From: Betaproteobacteria bacterium
GTDB lineage: Bacteria > Pseudomonadota > Gammaproteobacteria > Burkholderiales > SG8-41
Direction of reading: 5' to 3'
Length of the DNA stretch: 64,000 bases
NCBI GenBank assembly: GCA_025363575.1
Contig: JANYDM010000084.1
Location: forward strand, 1-64,000
Shown here: positions 44,788 to 54,362 of the stretch, piece after piece
How the letters are laid out: each line of letters starts with the position of its first letter
Position numbering within the stretch: the first letter of the stretch is position 1
Notes under the pieces: generated by a model
What the model saw: the letters and a program-made list of their open reading frames with translations, nothing else
What the model was told of the DNA's origin: nothing
Database searches by the model: none
Program-made: the position numbers and the translations under genes

Positions 44788-45573
44788 TTAAGTCGTAGCC
44801 CACGCACCGTCGATAGGCAACGATCCACCGCTGATATTGGCCGCGCCGTCGCCGCACAGAAAAACGCCGAGTGCCGCGACTTCCGCGGGCATGATCGGCC
44901 GCCGGCTTGGTTGGCGTATATCGACCAGCTCGAGTATCGCCTGTTCGCGCGTCTGTTTTTTTTCTGCCATCTGGCGCGCGATCTGGCGATCTGCATGCGG
45001 CGTCAACACCCACCCCGGTGCAATCGCGTTGCACGTCACGCCGGTGGTCGCGCATTCGAGCGCGACAGCACGCGTCATGCCGACGATCGCGGCCTTGGTC
45101 GTCATGTAGTCGATGCGGTCCTTGACCAGATTGGTCGCGTGGATCGACGCCATGTTGATGATGCGGCCCCAGTTACGTTTTTTCATCGCCGGCAGCGCGA
45201 GCCGTATCGTGTGAAACGCGGCCGACAGGTTCACCGCGAGCGCAAGATCCCATTTGTCCACCGGAAAGGCTTCGACCGGCGCGTAGTGTCGCGTCACGGC
45301 GTTATTGATCAGGACGTCAATGGCCCCGAAACGCTTGAGCGCGGCACCGATCATCTTCTCGACTTCTGCCGGCTTGCCGACGTCGGCCGCGTCGTAAACC
45401 ACTTCGACGCCGCTTTGGGTGGCGATCTCGGCGCGCAGCTTCTCGATGTCGGCGGGGTCGCCCAAACCGTTGAACACAATGTTGCAGCCTTCCGCGGCGA
45501 AAGCCCTGGCGAAAGCCTCGCCGATGCCGCCGCTGGCGCCCGTGACGAGCACGGTTTTGCCTTTCAATGCCAT
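44788..45573 (-). CDS. Short-chain dehydrogenase, 3-hydroxybutyrate-dehydrogenase-like
   Basis: A 261-residue classical SDR. TGASGGIGEA binds NAD, NNAV is the structural motif, and Ser in INMASIHA with Tyr/Lys in DYMTTKAA form the catalytic set. GVTCNAIAPGWVLTPHADRQI and the C-terminus resemble D-3-hydroxybutyrate dehydrogenase, which interconverts 3-hydroxybutyrate and acetoacetate. GGGGGAG six bases before ATG 45573 selects this start over a longer open frame. It is divergent from the leuC-like gene across about 100 bp. The substrate is a likely 3-hydroxyacid, not proven. Confidence 0.82.
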   Translation of the reverse strand: MALKGKTVLVTGASGGIGEAFARAFAAEGCNIVFNGLGDPADIEKLRAEIATQSGVEVVYDAADVGKPAEVEKMIGAALKRFGAIDVLINNAVTRHYAPVEAFPVDKWDLALAVNLSAAFHTIRLALPAMKKRNWGRIINMASIHATNLVKDRIDYMTTKAAIVGMTRAVALECATTGVTCNAIAPGWVLTPHADRQIARQMAEKKQTREQAILELVDIRQPSRRPIMPAEVAALGVFLCGDGAANISGGSLPIDGAWATT

Positions 45574-45676
45574 GCCATTCTCCCCCTTGTCGATGCGCAT
45601 CGATGATACACGATGGCGGCCGCGCGCCCGCCGCGCGCGGCATGCTAAGCTTTCGCTTCTTGGAGAAAGCCGACTC

Positions 45677-47083
45677 ATGCCGCAAACCCTGTTCGAAAAA
45701 ATATGGAGCCGCCATGCGATCGTGATGCGCGGCGAAAACGAGGCGCTGCTGCACGTCGATCGCAACTTCGTGCACGAAGGCTCGTTCCACGCTTTCGGCG
45801 CACTCGCGATGGAAGGGCGCAAAGTGCGCAAGCCGCGCCAGACATTCGCGACTGCAGACCATTACGTGCCGACGCTCAACCGCGAAAAAGGCGAGGCCTC
45901 CGTTACCGATCCCGAAATGCGCAACATGCTCGACCTGTTCGCGAAGAACACCAAGGCCAATGACATCACCCATTACTACAGCCTCGAGCATCCGCAGCAG
46001 GGCATCGTGCACGTCGTCGGACCGGAGCTCGGCATTACGCAGCCCGGCCTCGTCATCACCTGCGGCGATTCGCATACCCCGACGCACGGCGCGTTCGGCG
46101 CGTATGCGGTGGGCATCGGCGCCTCGCAGTTGAAGCAGATACTCGCGACGCAGTGCCTGTGGCAAAAGAAACCGAAAACGCTGCGCGTTACCGTGGGCGG
46201 CGCACTGCCGCCCGGCGTGACGGCCAAAGACGTCGTGCTCGCCATCATCGCGAAAATCGGCACCGCCGGCGGCACCAGCCATGCGGTTGAATTCGCCGGC
46301 GCCGCGATTCGCGCGCTCAGCATGGAAGGGCGCCTGACCGTGTGCAATATGGCGACGGAACTGGGCGCGCGCTCCGGCATGGTCGCGCCCGATGACACAA
46401 CCTACGCTTATCTGGCGGGACGCGAATTCTCGCCCCAGGGCGCGTATTGGGATAAGGCCCTGCAATTCTGGCAGTCCCTGCCGACGGACGACGGCGCGCG
46501 CTTCGACCGTGAAGTAACACTGGACGCATCCCAAGTCGCTCCCATGGTGACGTGGGGCACCAGCCCCGAAGAGGCGGTCTCGATAACCGAGTCGGTGCCT
46601 GATCCCGCCTCGGCAAGCGACGCCAACAAGCGTTCGCACATGGAGCAGGCGCTGCGCTATATGGAGCTGACGCCGGGGACACCGGTCGACGGACTCAAGA
46701 TCCATCGTGCTTTTATCGGCACCTGCACCAATGGCCGCATCGAAGACCTTCGCGCAGCAGCCGCGGTATTGAAGGGAAGGAAAAGCGTGGTACCCGCCTG
46801 GGTATCGCCGGGCTCGACGACGGTCAAGCGCCAGGCCGAAGCCGAAGGGCTGGACAGGATATTCATCGCGGCGGGTTTCGATTGGCGCGCTTCGGGCTGT
46901 TCGAGCTGCGCCGCCACTAACGGCGACAGCGTACCGGCCGGCGAGCGCTGCGCATCGACGTCCAACCGCAACTTCGAAGGCCGCCAGGGCAAAGGCGCGC
47001 GCACGCACTTGATGAGCCCCGCGATGGTCGCTGCCGCTGCAGTGACGGGAAAGCTCACCGACGTGCGGAAACTAATGGTCTAA
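45677..47083 (+). CDS. leuC: LeuC-type hydro-lyase large subunit (isopropylmalate dehydratase family)
   Basis: A 468-residue aconitase-superfamily protein closest to LeuC. VITCGDSHTPTHGAFGAYA, GTCTNGRIEDLRAAA and CASTSNRNFEGRQG are diagnostic. The three 4Fe-4S cysteines are kept, but the last pair reads GCSSCAATNGD where biosynthetic LeuC usually has GCSMCLAMN, and VDRNFVHEG replaces the common DRHLVHE. No leuB follows. It may act on citraconate, dimethylmaleate or a similar acid and not in leucine synthesis. ATG 45677 is used. An inverted-repeat element separates it from the leuD-like gene. Confidence 0.85.
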   Translation: MPQTLFEKIWSRHAIVMRGENEALLHVDRNFVHEGSFHAFGALAMEGRKVRKPRQTFATADHYVPTLNREKGEASVTDPEMRNMLDLFAKNTKANDITHYYSLEHPQQGIVHVVGPELGITQPGLVITCGDSHTPTHGAFGAYAVGIGASQLKQILATQCLWQKKPKTLRVTVGGALPPGVTAKDVVLAIIAKIGTAGGTSHAVEFAGAAIRALSMEGRLTVCNMATELGARSGMVAPDDTTYAYLAGREFSPQGAYWDKALQFWQSLPTDDGARFDREVTLDASQVAPMVTWGTSPEEAVSITESVPDPASASDANKRSHMEQALRYMELTPGTPVDGLKIHRAFIGTCTNGRIEDLRAAAAVLKGRKSVVPAWVSPGSTTVKRQAEAEGLDRIFIAAGFDWRASGCSSCAATNGDSVPAGERCASTSNRNFEGRQGKGARTHLMSPAMVAAAAVTGKLTDVRKLMV

Positions 47084-47089
47084 TTCTTT

Positions 47090-47242
47090 CACCGCAAAGG
47101 ATTCATCACAATACCCCCTTGAGTGGCACGCGAAGGACGCAAAGGAAATCAAAAGCAAAATAAAGACAAAGTAGAGACGTAAATCAGAAACTATTACTTA
47201 TGTTTTGTCCTTTCTAGTTCTTCGCTTCCCTTCGCGGTTCAA
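47090..47242. repeat. Imperfect inverted-repeat element between leuC and leuD
   Basis: The left end CACCGCAAAGG plus GCGAAGGACGCAAAGGAAA is roughly inverted relative to the right end (GTCCTTTC, TTCGCTTCCCTTCGCGGTT). The middle is AT-rich compared with both genes. Such ACCGCGAAGG-type palindromes look like interspersed non-coding repeats. Confidence 0.5.
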
Positions 47243-47268
47243 GATTGAATGTTTTTAGGAGTGCACAA

Positions 47269-47877
47269 GTGCAGGCATTCACCAAACTCGAGGGCGTCGC
47301 GGCGCCGCTGGATTTCGCGAACGTCGATACCGATAAAATCATCCCCGCGCGTTTCCTCCGCAGGCTGCGCGAGCCGGGCTATGAGAAGCTCGCGTTTCAC
47401 GACGCGCGTTACGACGCGAACGGCAAGGACCGCCCCGACTTCGTGCTGAACCAGGCGCCGTATCGCCAGGCGAAAATTCTGGTGGCCGGCGCCAATTTCG
47501 GCTGCGGCTCGTCGCGTGAAGCGGCGGTGTACGTCATGTGGGACTACGGCATCCGCTCGGTTATCGCGCCCTCTTTTGGCGACATCCATTACGGCAACGA
47601 ATTGCAAAACGGCATGCTGCCTGTGGTATTACCCGACGCCGCCTGCGAAAAGTTGCGCCAGCAATTGCATGACAAGCCGGGAGCGGAAATCGGCATCGAC
47701 CTCGAAGCGCAGACCGTGACAGGCCCCGATGGCGCGACGTACCGTTTCGACATCGATCCCAGCCACAAAGAGCGCCTGCTGAAGGGGCTTGACGATATCG
47801 GGCTCGTCATGCAGAACATCGGCGCAATCGAGGCGTTCGAGAAAAAGCATCACAGCGAGCTGCCATGGCTGGCGTAA
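47269..47877 (+). CDS. leuD: LeuD-type hydro-lyase small subunit
   Basis: A 202-residue swivel-domain subunit. FANVDTDKIIPARFL, GANFGCGSSREAAVYVMWDYG and SFGDIHYGNELQNGMLP are diagnostic. It completes the active site of the LeuC-type subunit. GTG 47269 is chosen: AGGAG lies seven bases before it and it gives the family N-terminus (QAFTKLEGVAAPL). TTG 47245 upstream is unlikely. It stands 185 bp after the large-subunit gene, unusually far for this pair because of the repeat element between them. Confidence 0.9.
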   Translation: MQAFTKLEGVAAPLDFANVDTDKIIPARFLRRLREPGYEKLAFHDARYDANGKDRPDFVLNQAPYRQAKILVAGANFGCGSSREAAVYVMWDYGIRSVIAPSFGDIHYGNELQNGMLPVVLPDAACEKLRQQLHDKPGAEIGIDLEAQTVTGPDGATYRFDIDPSHKERLLKGLDDIGLVMQNIGAIEAFEKKHHSELPWLA

Positions 47878-47901
47878 ACGGCGACTAACGATCAGGTTGA
47901 A

Positions 47902-48696
47902 ATGCCCTCTACCCCGCCACCTGATTCCGAACTGGACACATTCATACAGCTCGTCCAGAAAGCGCCGCATCTCGCGCCCGAATTCGAGCGCGTGGCCGCT
48001 TACGTTCAGGGCAAGGGTTACGGCATTCCGTCGGTCGCCGACGAAGTAAAGCTCGCGCTGCAGCAACTACCCCGGACACCGCAGCTCGCAGTCGATATCG
48101 GCGGCAATGTGGGCGACTACACTGCCGAACTCAGAAACAAATGTCCGCAGCTCGAAATCCACACGTTCGAGCCGTGCTCGCTCACGCTCTCCAAACTGCG
48201 CAAGCGGTTCGACGGCGACGCAAATATCAAGATCGTGCCGATGGCCGTATCCAATACGACGGGCGCTGCGACGCTGTTCTCGAATAAACCCGGCTCGAAT
48301 CTGGCCAGCCTGACGCGGCGCAGGCTTTCCCACTACAACATTGATTTCAAGTACAAAGAGCCGGTGCGCACCGTCAGATTCGAAAAATACTGGGACAGCG
48401 TGCTGAACAAGCGCCCTCTCGATATCGTAAGGATCGACGTCGAAGGCCACGAATTCGCGGCATTGAGCGGATTCGGGCCCGCCATCGAAGCGACGCGCGT
48501 GGTCCATTTCAGCGTTGACGGCACCAATATCGATACGCGCACCTACTTTCAGGACTTCTGGTATTTCTTCAGGCAATGCGGATTCGATATCTTCAGAATC
48601 ACGCCTGGCGGGCTCAGCCGCATCGAGCTTTACCGCGAGACCAGCGAAAGTTTTTCGGTTGCCAACTATTTCGCGGTGAATCAGAAAACTATTTGA
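47902..48696 (+). CDS. FkbM-family methyltransferase
   Basis: A 264-residue SAM-dependent methyltransferase of the FkbM family, which O-methylates sugars or natural products. Motif I is AVDIGGNVGDYT, the acidic end of strand 2 is HTFEPCS, and the FkbM mark DIVRIDVEGHEFAAL lies in the second half. It starts at ATG 47902, 25 bp after the leuD-like gene. It has no evident link to the carboxylic acid genes around it and may concern surface sugars. The target is unknown. Confidence 0.85.
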   Translation: MPSTPPPDSELDTFIQLVQKAPHLAPEFERVAAYVQGKGYGIPSVADEVKLALQQLPRTPQLAVDIGGNVGDYTAELRNKCPQLEIHTFEPCSLTLSKLRKRFDGDANIKIVPMAVSNTTGAATLFSNKPGSNLASLTRRRLSHYNIDFKYKEPVRTVRFEKYWDSVLNKRPLDIVRIDVEGHEFAALSGFGPAIEATRVVHFSVDGTNIDTRTYFQDFWYFFRQCGFDIFRITPGGLSRIELYRETSESFSVANYFAVNQKTI

Positions 48697-48743
48697 TCGC
48701 AGGCCCGCGTCTGCCGCGGACTGGCGCCGCGCGCCGTCGTGAA

Positions 48744-49910
<1,167 letters not shown>

Positions 49911-50025
49911 TTATCAAATCCGCGCGCGCAGCCGTCGCTGATTACCCGTTAAAATAACCAAAAACTCGTCCGTCGCCGCTCCGTGCGTGCAGGCGGCGCC
50001 CATCCGACCGCAGAGGAATTCCATC

Positions 50026-51015
50026 GTGACCGGCCTGCTCGTTTCGCATCAATTCAAAGCCCGCTATGGCGCGGACGTCGTGGCCGCGGCCAAGCGCGAC
50101 GGTGTCGAAATCGAATTGCTGACCCTGCCGCCCGATCCCGAAGCGCGCATCGACGATACGGCAGCCGCGCGCGCCGACATTGCCTATTTCAGCAGCGACA
50201 TCTTTCCCAAATACACCAAACAGTTTTTCTCGGCGACGCGCAAGGCGCCGGCACTTAAATGGATGCAGGTGTTCAACGCCGGTGTCGACCATCCGGTGTT
50301 CGCGACCGTGCTCGAACGCGGCGTGCGCCTCACGACATCGTCGGGCACCGCCGCTGAGCCGATCGCGCAGACCGCGATTGCCGGCATGCTGATGCTCGCG
50401 CGTAACTTTCCGCGCTGGCTCGGCGGCCAGCGCGAGCGCAAATGGGACCCGATGCCGCCGGCCGAATTCCCGCGCGACCTGCGCGGCCAGACCCTGCTCA
50501 TCTACGGCCTCGGCCGCATCGGCCTCGAGATTGCGCGGCTCGCGCACCTGCTCGGGCTCAAAATCATCGGCGTGCGGCGCAGCCCGCAACAAAACGAGCA
50601 CGTCGATGAAAGGCATACGCCGGACAAACTCGGCGAACTTCTCCCGCGCTGCGACTGGGTGGTGCTCACCTGTCCGCTCACCGCGGAAACGCGCGGTATG
50701 GTTACGGCCGCCCTGCTCGCGAAGTTGCCGCGCGGGGCGCGCCTAATCAACATGAGTCGCGGCGAAGTCGTCGACGAGCCGGCGCTGATCGCTGCGCTGC
50801 AGAGCGGACAGCTAGCTGGTGCTTACCTCGACGTTTTCGCGGAGGAGCCGCTGCCGCCCGCATCGCCGCTGTGGGACCTGCCCAATGTTATCGTCACGCC
50901 GCACAATTCGCCGGCGTCGGCCGGTAGCGATGCGCGCATCAACGCGCTGTTCCTGGACAATTTGAAGCGCTGGAAAACCAACCAGCCGCTCGTCAACGAG
51001 GTCATCAAGTCATGA
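50026..51015 (+). CDS. D-2-hydroxyacid dehydrogenase
   Basis: A 329-residue NAD(P)-dependent D-2-hydroxyacid dehydrogenase. The nucleotide motif is GLGRIGLEIA. The catalytic Arg is in NMSRGEVVDE, Glu in DVFAEEPLP and His in VTPHNSPA. It should reduce 2-oxoacids such as glyoxylate or hydroxypyruvate, or oxidise the D-2-hydroxyacid. AGAGGAA eight bases before GTG 50026 sets the start. Its stop overlaps the Bug receptor start by four bases (ATGA). That coupling suggests the receptor brings in its acid substrate. Confidence 0.9.
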   Translation: MTGLLVSHQFKARYGADVVAAAKRDGVEIELLTLPPDPEARIDDTAAARADIAYFSSDIFPKYTKQFFSATRKAPALKWMQVFNAGVDHPVFATVLERGVRLTTSSGTAAEPIAQTAIAGMLMLARNFPRWLGGQRERKWDPMPPAEFPRDLRGQTLLIYGLGRIGLEIARLAHLLGLKIIGVRRSPQQNEHVDERHTPDKLGELLPRCDWVVLTCPLTAETRGMVTAALLAKLPRGARLINMSRGEVVDEPALIAALQSGQLAGAYLDVFAEEPLPPASPLWDLPNVIVTPHNSPASAGSDARINALFLDNLKRWKTNQPLVNEVIKS

Positions 51016-51965
51016 GAATCGTTTTTCTTGCCGGCTGCATCATCGCCAGCACAGCGGTCTGGGCGCAAAACTATCCCGTGCGCGCGGTGCGCATCGTCGT
51101 GCCTTATGCGCCCGGCGGCAACACCGACTTCACCGCGCGCGTGATCGCGACCCGATTGACGGAAGTGTTCGGTCAGCAGGTGGTCGTGGAAAACCGCGCC
51201 GGCGGCGCTACCAATATCGGCTCGGACCTTGTCGCGAAAGCCGCGCCTGACGGTTACACGATCCTGATGGGCGGCGCGTCCAATGCGATCAATATGAGCC
51301 TGTATCAAAAGCTGCCTTACGACACGCTGCGCGATTTTGCGCCCATCAGCCTGTGCGTGAAGGGCGCCAACGTGCTTGCCGTACATCCGTCGCTGCCGGT
51401 CAAGACGGTAAAAGAATTGATCGCCGTCGCCAAAGCACGGCCCGGCAAATTGAACTATGCGTCGTCGGGGCTCGGCAGCTCGAACCAGATGGCCGGCGAG
51501 CTCTTCAAGCTGATGGCCGGCGTCAATATCGTGCACGTGCCGTACAAGGGCAATTCGCCGGCGCTGACCGACACAATAGGCGGCCAGGTAGAAATGATCT
51601 TCAGCGGGGTGCCGCTGCTGGTGCCGCACATCGAGGCCGGACGCATACGCGCCATCGGCATCGGCAGCCTCAAGCGTTTTCCCGCGCTGCCCAAGGTGCC
51701 GACGATAGACGAGTCCGGTCTCAAGGGCTATGAGGCAACAACGTGGTTCGGCCTGCTGGCACCCGTCAAGGTACCGAAGGAAATCGTCGCTCGGCTGAAC
51801 GTAGAAGTCGGCAAGATCCTCGCGAGCAGCGAAGTGAAAGACCGTTTCCTCACGGAAGGCGTCGAGCCGATCGGTGGCAGCACGGAATTTTTCACCGGAT
51901 TTATCCGCGATGAAATCGCGAAATACGCGAAAGTGGTCAAGGCCGCGGACCTTAAAGGTGAATGA
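51012..51965 (+). CDS. Bug/TctC-type solute-binding receptor
   Basis: A 317-residue classical Bug receptor. The short signal peptide ends TAVWAQ. Mature motifs are VRAVRIVV, clamp YAPGGNTD, VVENRAGGATN, APDGYTILM, HVPYKGNSPALTDT and RIRAIGIGSLKR. The start overlaps the dehydrogenase stop (ATGA). An ADP-forming acyl-CoA synthetase follows after 18 bp, so it lies between a hydroxyacid dehydrogenase and a CoA ligase in one operon. Confidence 0.93.
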   Translation: MRIVFLAGCIIASTAVWAQNYPVRAVRIVVPYAPGGNTDFTARVIATRLTEVFGQQVVVENRAGGATNIGSDLVAKAAPDGYTILMGGASNAINMSLYQKLPYDTLRDFAPISLCVKGANVLAVHPSLPVKTVKELIAVAKARPGKLNYASSGLGSSNQMAGELFKLMAGVNIVHVPYKGNSPALTDTIGGQVEMIFSGVPLLVPHIEAGRIRAIGIGSLKRFPALPKVPTIDESGLKGYEATTWFGLLAPVKVPKEIVARLNVEVGKILASSEVKDRFLTEGVEPIGGSTEFFTGFIRDEIAKYAKVVKAADLKGE

Positions 51966-51983
51966 GGCGCGAATGAGCGGCGC

Positions 51984-54119
51984 ATGAACGACCACGTACG
52001 CGTGCAGGAACGCGATTTCACGCGGCTTTTCAATCCGCGCGCGATCGCAGTGATCGGCGCCTCGACGGACACGTCGCGCATCGGCGGCCAGCCCATACCT
52101 ATATTGCTGGATTGCGGGTATCGCGGCGGCATTTATCCGGTCAATCCGAAATATCCGCAGATCGGCGACCTCAAGTGCTACGCCGGCATCGCCGAGGTGC
52201 CGCAACCTTGCGATCTGGCGCTGGTGGCGGTCGCCGGTCGCATGGTGCCCGATGTCATCCGCCAATGCGGCGCAGCCGGCATCGCATTTGCGACAGTGTT
52301 CAGCGCAGGATTTCGCGAAGTCGGCGCCGAAGGCGTCGCGCTCGAAGCCGAGCTGAAAAAAGCAGTGGCCGAAAGCGGTGTGCGCATCATAGGACCCAAC
52401 TGCATCGGCACCATGAATCTCGTCGACCGCGTGTACTGCGGCTTCGGCGTCGGGTTTAAAGATCCGAACCTGAAAAAAGGACCGGTCGCTTTCGTATCGC
52501 AAAGCGGCGGGTTCGCGTATAGCGTAGTAGCGCTCGCCGATGCCGAAGGCATGGGCTTTAATTACGTCGTCTCCGCCGGCAACGAGGTGGACATTACCAC
52601 GCTCGAACTGGCGGCCGATTTTCTTGAGCGCGCTGAAGTCGAAGTGCTCGTGCTTTACCTCGAGGGGGTCGCCGATGGCCGGCGGCTGCGTGCGTTGGGG
52701 GCGCGCGCGCTCGAACTCGGCAAGCCCATACTGACATGGAAGGCGGGCAACAGCGCCATCGGCCGCGCTGCGGCCGAATCGCACACCGCGAGCATGACTG
52801 CTGACTACGAGCTGTATCGTGCGGCGTTTCGCGAAGGCGGCTTCATCGAAGTGCACGACGTGCATGATGTCGTCGACATCACGCGCGTGTTTCTCGGCCG
52901 CCGCATGCCGCGCGGCAATCGCATCGGCATCATCACGACTTCCGGCGGTTCTGCAGTGCTGATGACAGATGAGTGCGATCGCCACGGCCTGACGTTGCCG
53001 CGGTTCGCCGACTCCACGGTCAAGGCCATCGAAGCCGTCGCGCCCAAGCATTGCGCGCTCGGCAACCCGATCGATCTCACCGCACAGATCAGCGGCAACG
53101 ATAAAGATTTCAACCGCATCGTCGAGCTCGCATTAAACGACGACGGCATCGACCAGATGATCGTGCGTTACGGCACGGTGCAGGGCGCGCGCGGCGCCGC
53201 CTGGGCCACTAGCATTGCCGCGATAGCAGACAAAGCGGGCAAGCCGCTGATCGTTTCTCTCGGCCGCACCATGCACACTTCCACCGCCGCCATTGAAGTA
53301 TTCGACGCCAAACGCATTCCGTGGGTGCTGACGCCCACGCGCACGGCCGTTGCCGCTGGCGCGCTGAGCCAGTACGCACACAAGCAACGCCGCTATTTAG
53401 CGCAACGCGCGCGCGCAGCCAACCGTAGCGTCGCGCGTCAACAGCTCGCTCTGCCGCCGGGTATGCGGCGCCTGAGCGAAGCGGAATCGAAACAGGCGCT
53501 CACTACGTACGGCATACCCGTTGCGCGCGAAGCGGTGCTCGCGCCCGCAGCCATTGCAGAACTCGAACAATCTCCATTTAAGTTTCCGCTCGCTATAAAG
53601 ATCGATTCGCCCGACATCCCGCACAAAACCGAAGCGGATGCCGTGCGCCTGAACGTGCAAACACTCGCTGAACTGAAAGATGCGGCAGTGGCGGTCGTCG
53701 CCAATGCAAAACGCTACAAACCCGGTGCGCGCATCAATGGCGTGCTCGTCGCGGAAATGGCGGCAGGCACCGAAGTCATCATCGGTGTCGTCAACGACCG
53801 GTTCTTCGGCCCGGTCGTAATGTTCGGCCTCGGTGGTGTGTTCGCCGAACTACTCAAGGACGTTACTTACCGCTTCGCGCCTTTCGACGCCGAAACCGCG
53901 CGCGAGATGATCGCCGAAATCAAATCGGCAAAGCTGCTCACCGGTTTTCGCGGCAGCGCGGCGCTCGCCGTGGAAGCGCTCGCTGATACTCTGACGCGCG
54001 TATCTCTGCTCGCCGCCGATCACGCAGACCGCATCGCCGAGATCGATATCAACCCGCTGTTCGTGAACGCGCAAGGCGTGATCGCGGCCGATGCCCTGCT
54101 CGTCCTTAAGAGTGCCTAA
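51984..54119 (+). CDS. ADP-forming acyl-CoA synthetase (NDP-forming family)
   Basis: A 711-residue single-chain ADP-forming acid:CoA ligase. Domains in order: CoA-binding (about 12-145, IAVIGASTDTSRIGG, GPNCIGT), ligase-CoA (about 155-310, VSQSGGFAYSVVA), a segment with ESHTASMTADYEL whose His is the expected phosphohistidine, and ATP-grasp (about 490-705, AIKIDSPDIPHKTEADAV). It is a distant paralogue of the enzyme at 37770. The last two sense codons and the stop lie inside the left arm of an inverted-repeat element, so the original C-terminus may have been replaced. Confidence 0.9.
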   Translation: MNDHVRVQERDFTRLFNPRAIAVIGASTDTSRIGGQPIPILLDCGYRGGIYPVNPKYPQIGDLKCYAGIAEVPQPCDLALVAVAGRMVPDVIRQCGAAGIAFATVFSAGFREVGAEGVALEAELKKAVAESGVRIIGPNCIGTMNLVDRVYCGFGVGFKDPNLKKGPVAFVSQSGGFAYSVVALADAEGMGFNYVVSAGNEVDITTLELAADFLERAEVEVLVLYLEGVADGRRLRALGARALELGKPILTWKAGNSAIGRAAAESHTASMTADYELYRAAFREGGFIEVHDVHDVVDITRVFLGRRMPRGNRIGIITTSGGSAVLMTDECDRHGLTLPRFADSTVKAIEAVAPKHCALGNPIDLTAQISGNDKDFNRIVELALNDDGIDQMIVRYGTVQGARGAAWATSIAAIADKAGKPLIVSLGRTMHTSTAAIEVFDAKRIPWVLTPTRTAVAAGALSQYAHKQRRYLAQRARAANRSVARQQLALPPGMRRLSEAESKQALTTYGIPVAREAVLAPAAIAELEQSPFKFPLAIKIDSPDIPHKTEADAVRLNVQTLAELKDAAVAVVANAKRYKPGARINGVLVAEMAAGTEVIIGVVNDRFFGPVVMFGLGGVFAELLKDVTYRFAPFDAETAREMIAEIKSAKLLTGFRGSAALAVEALADTLTRVSLLAADHADRIAEIDINPLFVNAQGVIAADALLVLKSA

Positions 54120-54297
54120 CGCAATGAAACGCGTGTGCGTTGCAGCCAGAATGGGTGAGGGCAAGGCGTCCGGCGTAGTCAATAGTCATTCTATTGCTAA
54201 GACGAGCAAACGCGGCCATCGCCGATTCTGGCTGCAAGCCTTCGGGCTGGCACGAGTTTTGGCAGCGCATCGCACGTTTCATTGCGTTAGGCACTCT
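54109..54297. repeat. 189-bp inverted-repeat element (MITE-like)
   Basis: Perfect 23-bp terminal arms at 54109-54131 (AGAGTGCCTAACGCAATGAA...) and 54275-54297. A second imperfect inverted pair lies inside (TTGCAGCCAGAAT near 54139 and ATTCTGGCTGCAAG near 54226). No transposase gene and no clear target duplication are visible. The left arm contains the stop codon of the acyl-CoA synthetase. Confidence 0.7.
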
Positions 54298-54362
54298 CGA
54301 GATTGACGCGCGATGAGCCCCGCCCTACAGTCCATGCGCCGCTTTGATCCAGGATCGCTGCC

